Source: Pseudomonas migulae NBRC 103157 | Lineage (GTDB): Bacteria; Pseudomonadota; Gammaproteobacteria; Pseudomonadales; Pseudomonadaceae | NCBI RefSeq assembly: GCF_002091715.1 | Contig: NZ_BDAG01000023.1 | Coordinates: 43,525-107,524 of the forward strand | Length of the DNA stretch: 64,000 nucleotides | Direction: 5' to 3' | Shown: positions 27,601 to 37,893 of the stretch, in pieces | Layout of the letters: the number at the start of each line of letters is the position of its first letter | How positions within the stretch are numbered: position 1 is the first letter of the stretch | Translations under genes and position numbers: made by a program | Notes under the pieces: model-generated | What the model was told of the DNA's origin: nothing | The model's input: only the letters and a program-made list of their open reading frames with translations | The model's database searches: none

Positions 27601-30600
27601 CGCCAGCGAGGCATGCTCGTGGGCGAGCAACTCGGCCAGTCGGGCATGAGCCTGCCGGACACTTTCAGCGGTATCAATGCCGCCTGAGTCGAATCGTATC
27701 GGCAGCGTGTTGATGAACATGCCCATGGCTCGATCTGACCCATGGCCCGCTTGCATGCGCCCAAACAGCACCGTACCGAACACAACCTTTTCCTGGCCGC
27801 TGGTGCGCGCCAGTACCTGGGCAAAGGCAACGTGGCACAGACTGGCGAGACTCACATTCAATCGCTTCGCCTGCCCCCGCAGCCGATCATTGAGTTCGGC
27901 CGAAACCATGCGGTGGGTCTGGCCCACCTGCGCGCCGTCCAGATGCACTTCCGCCAATCCAAAGGGCAGCGTCGGCTCTTCTATGTCAGCCAGCATCGAT
28001 CTGAAGAAACGTTCATGTTCCGCCACGCTCTTACCCAACCGCACCTGACCGATCAGGTTGCGGAACGGTTGAGGCGACGGCAGTTTCTCACCGCGCCCGG
28101 CGAGGAAAGCCTGCACTTCGTTATAAAAAAACTGCAATGAAGAAGCATCGTCAATCAAGTGATGCTGCAGCTGCATCAGAATAAAGCGGCCTGCGACAGG
28201 ATCACGGGCCACGATAAAGCGCAGCACCGGCGCCTGGGTCAGGTCAATTCGGTGCCGACATGAATCAAAGCGCCGGGAAAGCTGGTCGGTAATGGGGCCA
28301 TCCGCCGGATCGAGAACAACATCAGTGACGGAGAGTGGAGCCTGTCGCCAGATAACTTGCGCGGCGCGAGATAACCCTTCCCAAACAAAAGCGGTACGCA
28401 AAATGTCATGGCGGTCTACAACCCGTTGAACGGCGCCGAGATAGCGTTCCAATGTTCCACGATCAGCGAAGGCCATCTGTGTCACCAGCAAATAGGGGTC
28501 ACCTTCCTTTGCCAGCATGTGGTGGAACAGGATGCCGTCCTGCATGGGTGAGAGCGCATAGATATCTTGGATGTTGGCTGCCCCCCCAGGTACCTGTGAA
28601 ACGATCAGGTCGATATCCGATTGGCTGAGATCGATCAACGGCAGCAGGTCGGGCGTGATTCTGCACGTCTCGAACTTGATCAGATTGGGTGACACCACCA
28701 CATCACGGTGTTGGCCAAGCGTACTGGCTAGCACCGACAACACGGGCGTCTGAAACAGATCACGCACAGCAAGGCTCAAGCCCTGGCGGCGCAACCGCTC
28801 GATCAGCCGCACAGCCAAGAGTGAGTGGCCGCCCAAGGCGAAGAAGTTGTCATGACGACCGACTTGTTCAACGCCAAGCAGCGCTGACCAGATCCCGGCA
28901 AGGGTGACCTCGATTTCGCCCAACGGCGCCTCGTAGGCCGCATGGGCAAAGGCATCGCCCTCTGGAACCGGCAACGCCCGCCGATCAAGCTTGCCATTAG
29001 CCGTCAGCGGCAAGCTTTCCATCTGCACAAAGGCAGACGGCATCATGTAGTCGGGTAAACGGCTGCTCAGGTAATCACGCAGCGCTCCCGCAAGTGCCAG
29101 GCCAGACTCTGAGTCGATCGACGTGTCCTGAACCTCGGACTGCGCCACCACGTAAGCCACCAGACGCTTGTCGGTCTTATCGCCTTGCGCCACCACCACC
29201 GCCTCGCGGATGGAGGGATACTCGGCCAATCGGGCCGCAATTTCACCCAGTTCAATCCGGAAGCCGCGGATCTTCACCTGGTCGTCATTGCGGCCAAGGA
29301 ACGCCAGATTGCCGTTCGGCAGGTAACGGGCCAGGTCCCCCGTTTTATACATCCGCGCTTCAGGTTTACCAGCGAAGGGATCGCGCAGGAATCGCTCGGC
29401 CGTCAGCTCGGGCCGGTTCAGGTAGCCACGCGCAACACCGGCGCCGCCGACGTACATCTCACCCACGGCCCCCGTCGGAACAGGCTGGCCAAACGCGTCG
29501 AGAAGATAGAGATTCAAATCCGGCAGACGCCGACCGATCACGCTGTCGTCTTGTCGCGCATCGGATGAAGTCAGGGGGTAATAGGAGACGTGGACCGTGG
29601 TTTCCGTGATCCCGTACATGTTCACCAGTTGTGGGGCGGATTCGCCACGCACGCCATACCAGTCGCGCAGGGTCGACGGTTGCAGCGCTTCGCCGCCAAA
29701 AATGACATAGCGCAGGCGGTCCGATGACGGTTGTGTATACGCCATCAAGGCGGTAAAGGCGCTTGGGGTCTGGTTCAGGACGGTGACGCCCTGCTCACAA
29801 ATCAACTGATAGAACGCTTGCGGAGAACGGGTAATAGCCTGCGGGACCAACACCAGCGTGCCGCCATAACGAAGGGCCCCCCAAACTTCCCAGACCGAGA
29901 AGTCGAAGGCAAAAGAGTGGAACAGGCACCAGACGTCACTGGCCGCAAAACCAAAGTCGGCATGTGTCGTGTCGAACAGACGCACCACCTGAGCATGCTC
30001 GATCATGACCCCTTTGGGCTGTCCGGTTGAGCCCGAGGTGTAGATGATATAAGCGAGGTTATTGGGGGTAAGGCCTGGAACTTCAGGGTTAGCGTCCGCC
30101 CCGATCAACGCTTCAGCGTGGGCCTCATTGGGGTCGATTACGGTACGAGCCTGCAAAGCGTCCCCGAGCGCTTGGCGCCCGGCCGCATCAGCCAGCACCA
30201 AAACCGGAGCCGTATCGCCAAGAATGAACGCCAGTCGCTCCCCCGAGTACTCCGGATCAAGCGGCACATAGGCGCCGCCCGCCTTCAGGATCGCCATCAA
30301 GCCAACAACCATTACCGCAGAACGCTCGACACAGATCGCCACGCGCTGGTCAGGCTTGACGCCCAAAGCAATCAGCCGATGCGCCAGCCGATTGGCCCTG
30401 GCGTTGAGTTCGCCATAGCTGAGCGACTCGCCCTCAAAGACCAGAGCCGTTGCCTCAGGATTGCGCGCAACCTGCTCCTCGAAAAGCTGATGCATACACA
30501 GATGAGCCGGGCAGGATTCATCCATCGAGTTCCATGTCTTGAGCATTAAGGTGCGCTCAGACGCATCAAGCAGGTCTATTTTGGCGACAGTCTGGCTGGC

Positions 30601-33600
30601 ATCCCGGGTCATCTCGGCAAGGACAGTCTTCAGATAGCCCACGTGGCGCTCGATCGTGGCTGCGTCAAACAACGCCGTCGCATAGCCAAGCGCACCCACG
30701 ATTCGATCGCCCGCCTCGGCCAGGTTCAGCTCCAGATCGAACCGGGCGACCTCATAGGAAGACCCCACCGGACTGGCTTCAAGGCCGGGCAAGGCCCATT
30801 GGCCTGCATCGTAGTTTTGCCAGGCAAATACCACTTGAAACAGTGGCGTATGGCTCAACCGTCTTGGCGGCTGCGTTATCTCCACCACCTGCTCGAACGG
30901 TAGATCCTGATGATCCTGGGCCTTGAGTGCCCGCTCGCGTACTTGAGCAATGAGTTCGGTAACGCTCGGGTTATCGCCAAGGTCAATCCGCAACGCCAGT
31001 GTGTTGACGAAGAAGCCGATCAGCGGCTCAATGTCGCAATGGCCCCGGTTGGCACTTGGCGCGCCGATCACAATGTCTTCCTGTCCCGACAGGCGTGACA
31101 GCACTGTTGCCCAGGCTGACAACACCGTCATGAACAGCGTCACACCTTGCTGCTGGCTGAAACGCCTGAGGGCCGTTGTCAGCTCGGCACCGAGTTCGAT
31201 TGGCACAGAGGCGCCCACAAGGGACTGCTGCTCAGGCCGCCGCCGGTCTGTTGGCAGGTCGAGCAGCGTCGGTGCATCGGCCAGCGCCTGCTCCCAGTAA
31301 GCCGCCTGCTCATTCAAACGCTCCCCCGACAGCCATTGCCGCTGCCAGGCGGCATAGTCCGGATACTGGATTGCCAGCGGCGGCAATGGACTGGCCTGAT
31401 GGTTGCTGAAAGCCGTGTACAGCGCACTCAGCTCAGGCAAAAGTATGCCGAGCGACCAGCCATCCGAGACGATGTGGTGTTGTGTGAGCAGCAATACATG
31501 CTCATCTGCAGATGAGGCGACCGGCACCCGGAACAGGCAAGCCCGAATCAGCGGGCCTGTAGCGAGATCAAAGGGCGCTCGGGCTTCGTCGGTACAAAGC
31601 CTTGCAAGCTCGGCTTCTGCGTCCGATCCAGGGAGATCAATCTCGCGCAATGTCAAACCCTGGTCGCTGGCCAGCAGACGCACTTCGACCTCGCCCTCTT
31701 GGGTGACAAAGACCGAGCGCAATGCCTCATGGCGCGACCACAGTGCATCAAGGGCCTGCTGCAAGACCGTCACGTTCAACTGGCCGCGCAATCTCAGGGC
31801 CAAGGGGATGTGATAGGCGTCGCTGAACCCACTGTCGAGTTGCGCCAGAAACCACAGTCGCTGCTGAGCGAAAGACAACGGCAAGGACTCATCGCGAGAG
31901 AGGGTCCGGATCGATGCACGCGCCACAGCGCCGCCGTCGCGCTGGGCTTCAATCGCCAACGCCACAGCCTGGAGCGTTGGAGAGGCGAACAAGGTTGCGA
32001 GCGGCAATTCAGCCCCAAAGGCTCCTATGCGACTGACCAGCCGCACGGCCATGAGCGAATGGCCGCCGAGGGCGAAGAAGCTGTCATGGCGACCGACCTG
32101 TTCAACGCCAAGCAGCTCCGACCAGATCTCGGCAAGGAGGACCTCTGCCTCGCCCAGCGGCGCTTCGTAGGCCTCACGGGCAAAAGCACCCTCCTGCGGA
32201 ACCGGCAACGCCTTGCGATCAAGCTTGCCATTGGCCGTCAGGGGGAAGCTTTCCATCCGCACAAAGGCAGACGGCACCATGTAGTCGGGTAAACGGCCAC
32301 TCAGATAGTCACGCAGCGCTCCCGCCAGCGCCAAGCCAGTTTCAGAATCTACCGATGCGTCATGAACCTCGGACTGCGTCAAAACATAAGCAACCAGGCG
32401 CTTGTCGGTCTCCTCGCCTTGCGCCACGACCACCGCCTCGCGGATGGAGGGGTGCTCGGCCAATTTGGCCGCAATCTCACCCAGCTCGATCCGGAAACCA
32501 CGGATCTTCACTTGGTCGTCATTGCGACCCAGAAACACCAGATTGCCGTTTGGAAGATAACGGGCCAGGTCCCCCGACCTGTACATCCGCGCGTCAGCTT
32601 TCCCCGCAAAGGGGTCGTGCAGGAAACGCTCTGCCGTCAGCTGGGGACGGTTCAGATAGCCGCGCGCCACACCGGCGCCGCCGACGTAAATTTCACCCAC
32701 TTCCCCCATCGGAACAGGCTGGCCATGCGCGTCGAGTAGATAGAGATTCAAATCCGGCAGACATTGACCGATCACGCTGTCGGCTTGTTGCGCATCCGAT
32801 GAAGTCAGCGGGTAATAAGTGACGTGGACCGTGGTTTCGGTGATCCCGTACATGTTGACCAGTTGTGGGACAGATTCTTCACGCACCCCATACCAGTCGC
32901 GCAGGGTCGACGGCTGCAGCGCTTCGCCGCCAAAGATGACGTAGCGCAGATGGTCCGATGACGGTTGTACGTATTCCATCAAGGCTGTGAAGGCGCTCGG
33001 GGTCTGGTTCAGGACAGTGACGCCCTGCTCACAAATCAGCTGGTAGAACGCTTGCGGAGAACGGGTAATAGCCTGCGGGACCAGCACCAGCGTGCCGCCA
33101 TAACGAAGGGCGCCCCACAATTCCCAGACCGAGAAGTCGAAGGCAAAAGAGTGGAACAGGCACCAAACGTCACGGGCCTCAAAACCAAAGGATGGATGTG
33201 TCGTGTCGAACAGACGCACCACCTGAGCATGCTCGACCATCACCCCTTTGGGTTGTCCGGTTGAGCCCGAGGTGTAGATGATATAGGCGAGGTTATCGGG
33301 GGTAAGGCCGGTGACTTCAGGATTGGCGTCCGCTTCAGCGTAGACATCACGGGGATCAAGGACGGTATGAGCCTGCAAAGCAGCCCCGAGCGCTTGGCGC
33401 CCGGCCGCGTCAGCCAGCACCAGGACCGGAGCCGTATTGGCAAGAATGAACGCCAGCCGTCCCCCCGAATATTCCGGATCGAGCGGCACATAAGCACCGC
33501 CCGCCTTCAGGATCGCCATCAGGCCAATAACCATCGCTGGGGAGCGCTCGACACAGATCGCCACAAGCTGGTCAGGTCCAACACCCAAGGCAATCAACCG

Positions 33601-33753
33601 ATGGGCCAGCTGGTTAGCCCTGGCGTTGAGTTCGCCATAGCTGAGCGTTTCCCCCTCAAAGACCAGTGCCGTTGCCTCAGGGTTGCGCGCAACTTGCGCC
33701 TCGAATAAATGGTTAATGCACAGATGATCCGGATATTTAGACGTAATCTTCAC
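24625..33753 (-). CDS. Three-module non-ribosomal peptide synthetase A-T-C-A-T-C-A-T-TE
   Basis: A 3042-residue enzyme. Order by residue: A1 about 15-500, carrier T1 (LGGHS, Ser566), C1 about 620-1060 with HHIVSDG, A2 about 1085-1570, T2 (Ser1644), C2 about 1700-2150, A3 about 2185-2660, T3 (Ser2735) and a type I thioesterase about 2785-3042 (GYSSG, Ser2862; His in PGGHGSM). By the PheA-based ten-residue code both A1 and A2 read DFWNIGMVHK, the standard threonine code. A3 reads DSALIAEVWK, which I cannot assign. C2 has the N-terminal HHMLAKEGD motif typical of dual condensation/epimerization domains, so the second Thr is probably converted to the D form. There is no starter C domain: the GTG start, with AGGAGG 5 bases upstream, opens directly into A1. 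Predicted product: Thr-D-Thr-X, released free or cyclised by the TE. No precursor, tailoring or MbtH gene is seen nearby. Confidence 0.93.
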   Translation of the reverse strand: MKITSKYPDHLCINHLFEAQVARNPEATALVFEGETLSYGELNARANQLAHRLIALGVGPDQLVAICVERSPAMVIGLMAILKAGGAYVPLDPEYSGGRLAFILANTAPVLVLADAAGRQALGAALQAHTVLDPRDVYAEADANPEVTGLTPDNLAYIIYTSGSTGQPKGVMVEHAQVVRLFDTTHPSFGFEARDVWCLFHSFAFDFSVWELWGALRYGGTLVLVPQAITRSPQAFYQLICEQGVTVLNQTPSAFTALMEYVQPSSDHLRYVIFGGEALQPSTLRDWYGVREESVPQLVNMYGITETTVHVTYYPLTSSDAQQADSVIGQCLPDLNLYLLDAHGQPVPMGEVGEIYVGGAGVARGYLNRPQLTAERFLHDPFAGKADARMYRSGDLARYLPNGNLVFLGRNDDQVKIRGFRIELGEIAAKLAEHPSIREAVVVAQGEETDKRLVAYVLTQSEVHDASVDSETGLALAGALRDYLSGRLPDYMVPSAFVRMESFPLTANGKLDRKALPVPQEGAFAREAYEAPLGEAEVLLAEIWSELLGVEQVGRHDSFFALGGHSLMAVRLVSRIGAFGAELPLATLFASPTLQAVALAIEAQRDGGAVARASIRTLSRDESLPLSFAQQRLWFLAQLDSGFSDAYHIPLALRLRGQLNVTVLQQALDALWSRHEALRSVFVTQEGEVEVRLLASDQGLTLREIDLPGSDAEAELARLCTDEARAPFDLATGPLIRACLFRVPVASSADEHVLLLTQHHIVSDGWSLGILLPELSALYTAFSNHQASPLPPLAIQYPDYAAWQRQWLSGERLNEQAAYWEQALADAPTLLDLPTDRRRPEQQSLVGASVPIELGAELTTALRRFSQQQGVTLFMTVLSAWATVLSRLSGQEDIVIGAPSANRGHCDIEPLIGFFVNTLALRIDLGDNPSVTELIAQVRERALKAQDHQDLPFEQVVEITQPPRRLSHTPLFQVVFAWQNYDAGQWALPGLEASPVGSSYEVARFDLELNLAEAGDRIVGALGYATALFDAATIERHVGYLKTVLAEMTRDASQTVAKIDLLDASERTLMLKTWNSMDESCPAHLCMHQLFEEQVARNPEATALVFEGESLSYGELNARANRLAHRLIALGVKPDQRVAICVERSAVMVVGLMAILKAGGAYVPLDPEYSGERLAFILGDTAPVLVLADAAGRQALGDALQARTVIDPNEAHAEALIGADANPEVPGLTPNNLAYIIYTSGSTGQPKGVMIEHAQVVRLFDTTHADFGFAASDVWCLFHSFAFDFSVWEVWGALRYGGTLVLVPQAITRSPQAFYQLICEQGVTVLNQTPSAFTALMAYTQPSSDRLRYVIFGGEALQPSTLRDWYGVRGESAPQLVNMYGITETTVHVSYYPLTSSDARQDDSVIGRRLPDLNLYLLDAFGQPVPTGAVGEMYVGGAGVARGYLNRPELTAERFLRDPFAGKPEARMYKTGDLARYLPNGNLAFLGRNDDQVKIRGFRIELGEIAARLAEYPSIREAVVVAQGDKTDKRLVAYVVAQSEVQDTSIDSESGLALAGALRDYLSSRLPDYMMPSAFVQMESLPLTANGKLDRRALPVPEGDAFAHAAYEAPLGEIEVTLAGIWSALLGVEQVGRHDNFFALGGHSLLAVRLIERLRRQGLSLAVRDLFQTPVLSVLASTLGQHRDVVVSPNLIKFETCRITPDLLPLIDLSQSDIDLIVSQVPGGAANIQDIYALSPMQDGILFHHMLAKEGDPYLLVTQMAFADRGTLERYLGAVQRVVDRHDILRTAFVWEGLSRAAQVIWRQAPLSVTDVVLDPADGPITDQLSRRFDSCRHRIDLTQAPVLRFIVARDPVAGRFILMQLQHHLIDDASSLQFFYNEVQAFLAGRGEKLPSPQPFRNLIGQVRLGKSVAEHERFFRSMLADIEEPTLPFGLAEVHLDGAQVGQTHRMVSAELNDRLRGQAKRLNVSLASLCHVAFAQVLARTSGQEKVVFGTVLFGRMQAGHGSDRAMGMFINTLPIRFDSGGIDTAESVRQAHARLAELLAHEHASLALAQRCSGVATGTPLFSALLNYRHNDLAGADNIVQTMGQMQGVEFLSEQERTNYPFTLSVEDFSHSLGLTTQVVTPFDSDRVCGYMEQALDSLAQTLERSPHRPVRQLNILPASERTLLLKTWNATDASCPDHLCIHHLFEEQVARSPEATALIFEGEALSYGELNARANRLAHRLIEQGVGPDQRVAICVERSAAMVVGLMAILKAGGAYVPLDPAYPGDRLAYILADTAPVLVLADAAGRQVLGEVLQSHTVLDPNEILTKADANFQVPGLTPRNLAYLIYTSGSTGQPKGVMIEHRGLIASTLARTTVYKPSSDAVFLLLSSMAFDSSVAGIFGTLTTGGALCLPGGKAVVDPHIISRHLIENKVTSVLLVPSLARLVLPQVAQLGYGQLLQVIVAGELCPAKLIQEVTSAFTSVELFNEYGPTEATVWAAVYRCSSDDVDPVPIGRPVSNTRIYLLDAHGEPVPLGAVGEMYIGGMGVARGYLNLAELTAERFLLDTFAGGPDARMYKTGDLARYLPDGNLVFLGRNDDQVKIHGLRIEPGEIAARLTEHPSIREAVVEAQGVDPDKRLVAYVVAQSEVLGNADSEAGLPLAGRLRDYLSERLPDYLVPSAFVLIERLPLTPNGKLDRRALPVPEGEAFAHAAYEAPHGETETILAALWSGLLGVEQIGRHDNFFALGGHSLMAVQLMQKVRSYGLECSLSDIFEHPRLANLAARIAQSPVFNPQIGAITVRAGGTEPPVFFVPSGLADYSYAISLAQQIRVSCPIHVLPWSAIGDSLAHSMEDMAERMIPLIQAIQPEGPYRIAGYSSGGILAYAIAHALMCKEASVGFLGFIDVPAPHKLLYKNQGIKQYFIEHVKTVASEAERHKFDVLNEGDEFAELIKKAQDLGGYDLNADLSLEIVKWQAIYHFSHIAGAYKPSPLPINLYHFYAADRERTPLPQVDRVGGWRELLPDLAISSVSIPGGHGSMMEDVSNRIHLAEAINRALL

Positions 33754-33779
33754 CTTTACCTCCTGGAAACGAAAACTCC

Positions 33780-34480
33780 ATTTTTATCGATTGATTGCAC
33801 CTAAGTTCGGACAAGTGCAGATTCTATGTAATATTACCCATTGAACCACACCTCTCATACATCGTTACGACCTCCCCATTGGAAAAACAGCGAATAAGGC
33901 AAAATCCTACTCATCCGTCAGAAAGTTCCGACAATAATGACAGAGAGCCTATATTAATTAAAAATACAAACACCAACAACTTTAGAGACTCAGCCCCGCA
34001 CACTTTTATACACTCGACAGACTTATATAAAACACGACCACGCACTCTTATCCCCCATCAAGGTTTATCGTATTTTTTATACCGAATGACTTACGCCAAC
34101 AACACTTCAAAAACACTGAAATCTCCAAGACCAAGGATAATTATTATTCTCTAAACAGTCTGAGCATCTCGAATGATTAGTTGCTTGAATTTTTTAACAC
34201 AACGACAACAGCAAATAAAACTCTAAAAACAAAAAACACTTACACCTATTGAAATACCAATCAAAGCCTAACTCTCGATAACATCTTAAAATAACGTAAC
34301 CCGTTTCATTCAACACCAACAAAAACAATTTTCTCGCCACCCTAAAATCAGGAATCTACCGAAGAGGCTCAAAAAAAATATCCTTATGTTATGAGACATG
34401 CATCATTATCTGGACCATCGTGCTCGGACTTCATCAGAACTTTTACCCGCAACATTATCCCCTGCCAGACGCCCCTCCCA
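33780..34480. other. A+T-rich non-coding region upstream of the NRPS
   Basis: A long stretch with no convincing gene. Bases 34141-34260 contain 35 G or C out of 120 (29%), far below the neighbouring genes. It must hold the NRPS promoter (- strand) and could bind H-NS-like (MvaT) silencers, as A+T-rich acquired DNA often does in Pseudomonas. I could not pick out a confident -35/-10 pair. An open frame at 33795-34154 (+) has an odd composition and no ribosome site and is judged spurious. Confidence 0.6.
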
Positions 34481-34484
34481 AAAA

Positions 34485-34515
34485 AACAAAAACCCGCACA
34501 AGGCGGGTTTTGTTT
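34485..34515 (-). terminator. Terminator of cysS
   Basis: AACCCGC (34491-34497) pairs with GCGGGTT (34503-34509) around a 5-base loop. On the - strand the stem is followed by TTTGTTTTTT. It lies 24 bases after the cysS stop. Confidence 0.88.
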
Positions 34516-34532
34516 TGCAGCAATCACAGCAA

Positions 34533-35915
<1,383 letters not shown>

Positions 35916-35932
35916 GTTAGAGGTTCCTTGAA

Positions 35933-37633
35933 TCACTGGCCCCACGAATCACGCAAGGTCACGGTACGGTTGAACACCGGACGACCGGGTTTCGAGTCCT
36001 TGATATCCGCGCAGAAGTAACCTTCGCGCTCGAACTGGAAACGGTCTTCCGGCTGTGCATCGCCAAGCGAAGGCTCAGCACGACAACCGGTCAGCACTTG
36101 CAGCGAGTCAGGGTTGATGTTGTCCAGGAAACTGGCGCTGTCTTCGGCCTTCTCAGGGTTCGGTGAGCGGAACAGGCGATCGTACAGACGCACTTCGCAT
36201 TCAATGCTGGCCGCGGCCGGCACCCAGTGAATCACGCCTTTGACCTTGCGGCCTTCAGGGTTCTTGCCGAGGGTTTCCGGGTCGTAGGAGCAACGCAGTT
36301 CGACGATGTTGCCATCGGCGTCCTTGATCGCTTCGTCGGCACGGATCACGTAGCTGCCGCGCAGGCGCACTTCGCCGTTCGGCTCCAGGCGCTTGTAGCC
36401 TTTTGGCGGCTCTTCCATGAAGTCATCGCGGTCGATGTAGATTTCACGGGAGAACGGAAGCTTGCGCACGCCCAGTTCTTCTTTTTGCGGATGACGCGGC
36501 AGCTCGAGGTGATCGACCTTGTCTTCCGGATAGTTGGTAATCACGACCTTCAGCGGACGCAGCACGCACATGGCGCGCGGAGCGTTCTGGTCCAGATCCT
36601 GACGGATGCTGAACTCAAGCATGCCGAAGTCGACCACGCCGTCGGAACGGTTGGTGCCGACCATGTCGCAGAAATTGCGGATCGACGCCGGCGTGTAGCC
36701 ACGGCGGCGGAAGCCGGACAGCGTGGACATGCGCGGATCGTCCCAACCGTGAACGTGCTTTTCATCAACCAGTTGCTTGAGCTTGCGCTTGCTGGTGATG
36801 GTGTAGTTCAGGTTCAGGCGGCTGAACTCGTACTGACGCGGTTTCGCCGGGACGGGCAGGTTCTCGAGGAACCATTCGTACAGCGGACGGTGGCTTTCGA
36901 ACTCCAGGGTGCAGATCGAGTGGGTGATGCCTTCGATAGCGTCCGACTGACCGTGGGTGAAGTCGTAGTTCGGATAAATGCACCACTTGTCGCCGGTCTG
37001 GTGGTGATGCGCGTGACGGATGCGGTACATGATCGGGTCGCGCAGGTTCATGTTCGGCGAGGCCATGTCGATCTTGGCCCGCAGCACGCGTGCGCCGTCA
37101 GGGAATTCACCGGCACGCATGCGGGCGAACCAGTCGAGGTTTTCTTCCACGGAGCGATCACGGAACGGGCTGTTCTTGCCCGGCTCGGTCAGGCTGCCAC
37201 GGTATTCCTTGGCCTGTTCCGGGCTCAAGTCATCGACGTAGGCCTTGCCGGCCTTGATCAGCTCGACGGCCCAGTCGTGCAGCTGGTCGAAATACTGCGA
37301 GGCGTAGCGCACTTCGCCGGACCATTCGAAGCCCAGCCATTTGACGTCGCTTTCGATCGCGTCGATGTATTCCTGGTCTTCCTTGGCCGGGTTCGTGTCG
37401 TCGAAACGCAGGTGGGTGACGCCGCCAAACTCCTGGGCTAGGCCGAAGTTCACACAGATCGACTTGGCGTGACCGATGTGCAGGTAACCGTTGGGCTCAG
37501 GCGGGAAACGGGTGACGATCTGCGTGTGCTTACCCGAGTCCAGGTCCGCCTGGATGATCGGGCGCAGGAAATTGACCGGCACGGCAGGGCCGGTCTTGGA
37601 ATTCGAGGTAGGGTCGACAGTGGGCTTGCTCAT
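35933..37633 (-). CDS. glnS: Glutaminyl-tRNA synthetase
   Basis: A 566-residue class I synthetase that charges tRNA-Gln. It has the HIGH motif in PEPNGYLHIGHAKS and the KMSKS equivalent in YTITSKRKL. I place the start at ATG 37633 (MSKPTVDPTSN), preceded by AAGGATCCT; the 13 extra codons upstream are not needed. It is followed by cysS in the same direction. Divergent from ppiB, with about 260 bases between that hold both promoters. Confidence 0.96.
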   Translation of the reverse strand: MSKPTVDPTSNSKTGPAVPVNFLRPIIQADLDSGKHTQIVTRFPPEPNGYLHIGHAKSICVNFGLAQEFGGVTHLRFDDTNPAKEDQEYIDAIESDVKWLGFEWSGEVRYASQYFDQLHDWAVELIKAGKAYVDDLSPEQAKEYRGSLTEPGKNSPFRDRSVEENLDWFARMRAGEFPDGARVLRAKIDMASPNMNLRDPIMYRIRHAHHHQTGDKWCIYPNYDFTHGQSDAIEGITHSICTLEFESHRPLYEWFLENLPVPAKPRQYEFSRLNLNYTITSKRKLKQLVDEKHVHGWDDPRMSTLSGFRRRGYTPASIRNFCDMVGTNRSDGVVDFGMLEFSIRQDLDQNAPRAMCVLRPLKVVITNYPEDKVDHLELPRHPQKEELGVRKLPFSREIYIDRDDFMEEPPKGYKRLEPNGEVRLRGSYVIRADEAIKDADGNIVELRCSYDPETLGKNPEGRKVKGVIHWVPAAASIECEVRLYDRLFRSPNPEKAEDSASFLDNINPDSLQVLTGCRAEPSLGDAQPEDRFQFEREGYFCADIKDSKPGRPVFNRTVTLRDSWGQ

Positions 37634-37893
37634 AGGATCCTTGAACGTACAAGTGCGCGGCCAGTTGGCCAAATCAAAGCGGCGGTTAAATCAAAGGGGC
37701 TTATCATAGCCGATGCCGTCAAGTCGCTGACAGAGCAGGCCCGAAAACGGCTGCATTTAATCGGATGCAAATGAAAAACAGCCTCGAAATTCGCGCCCGG
37801 CACGCTAAACTGCGCACCTTGGCCGACATCGGCCGGACCGGTTGAGGGCTCAACGGCCCTGAAACCCAAGAATTCCCTGAAAGAGTACCGATC

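Noticed and set aside
33795..34154. 119-codon open frame in the A+T-rich region
   Set aside because: No ribosome site, odd composition, no recognisable motif, and it lies in the presumed NRPS leader.
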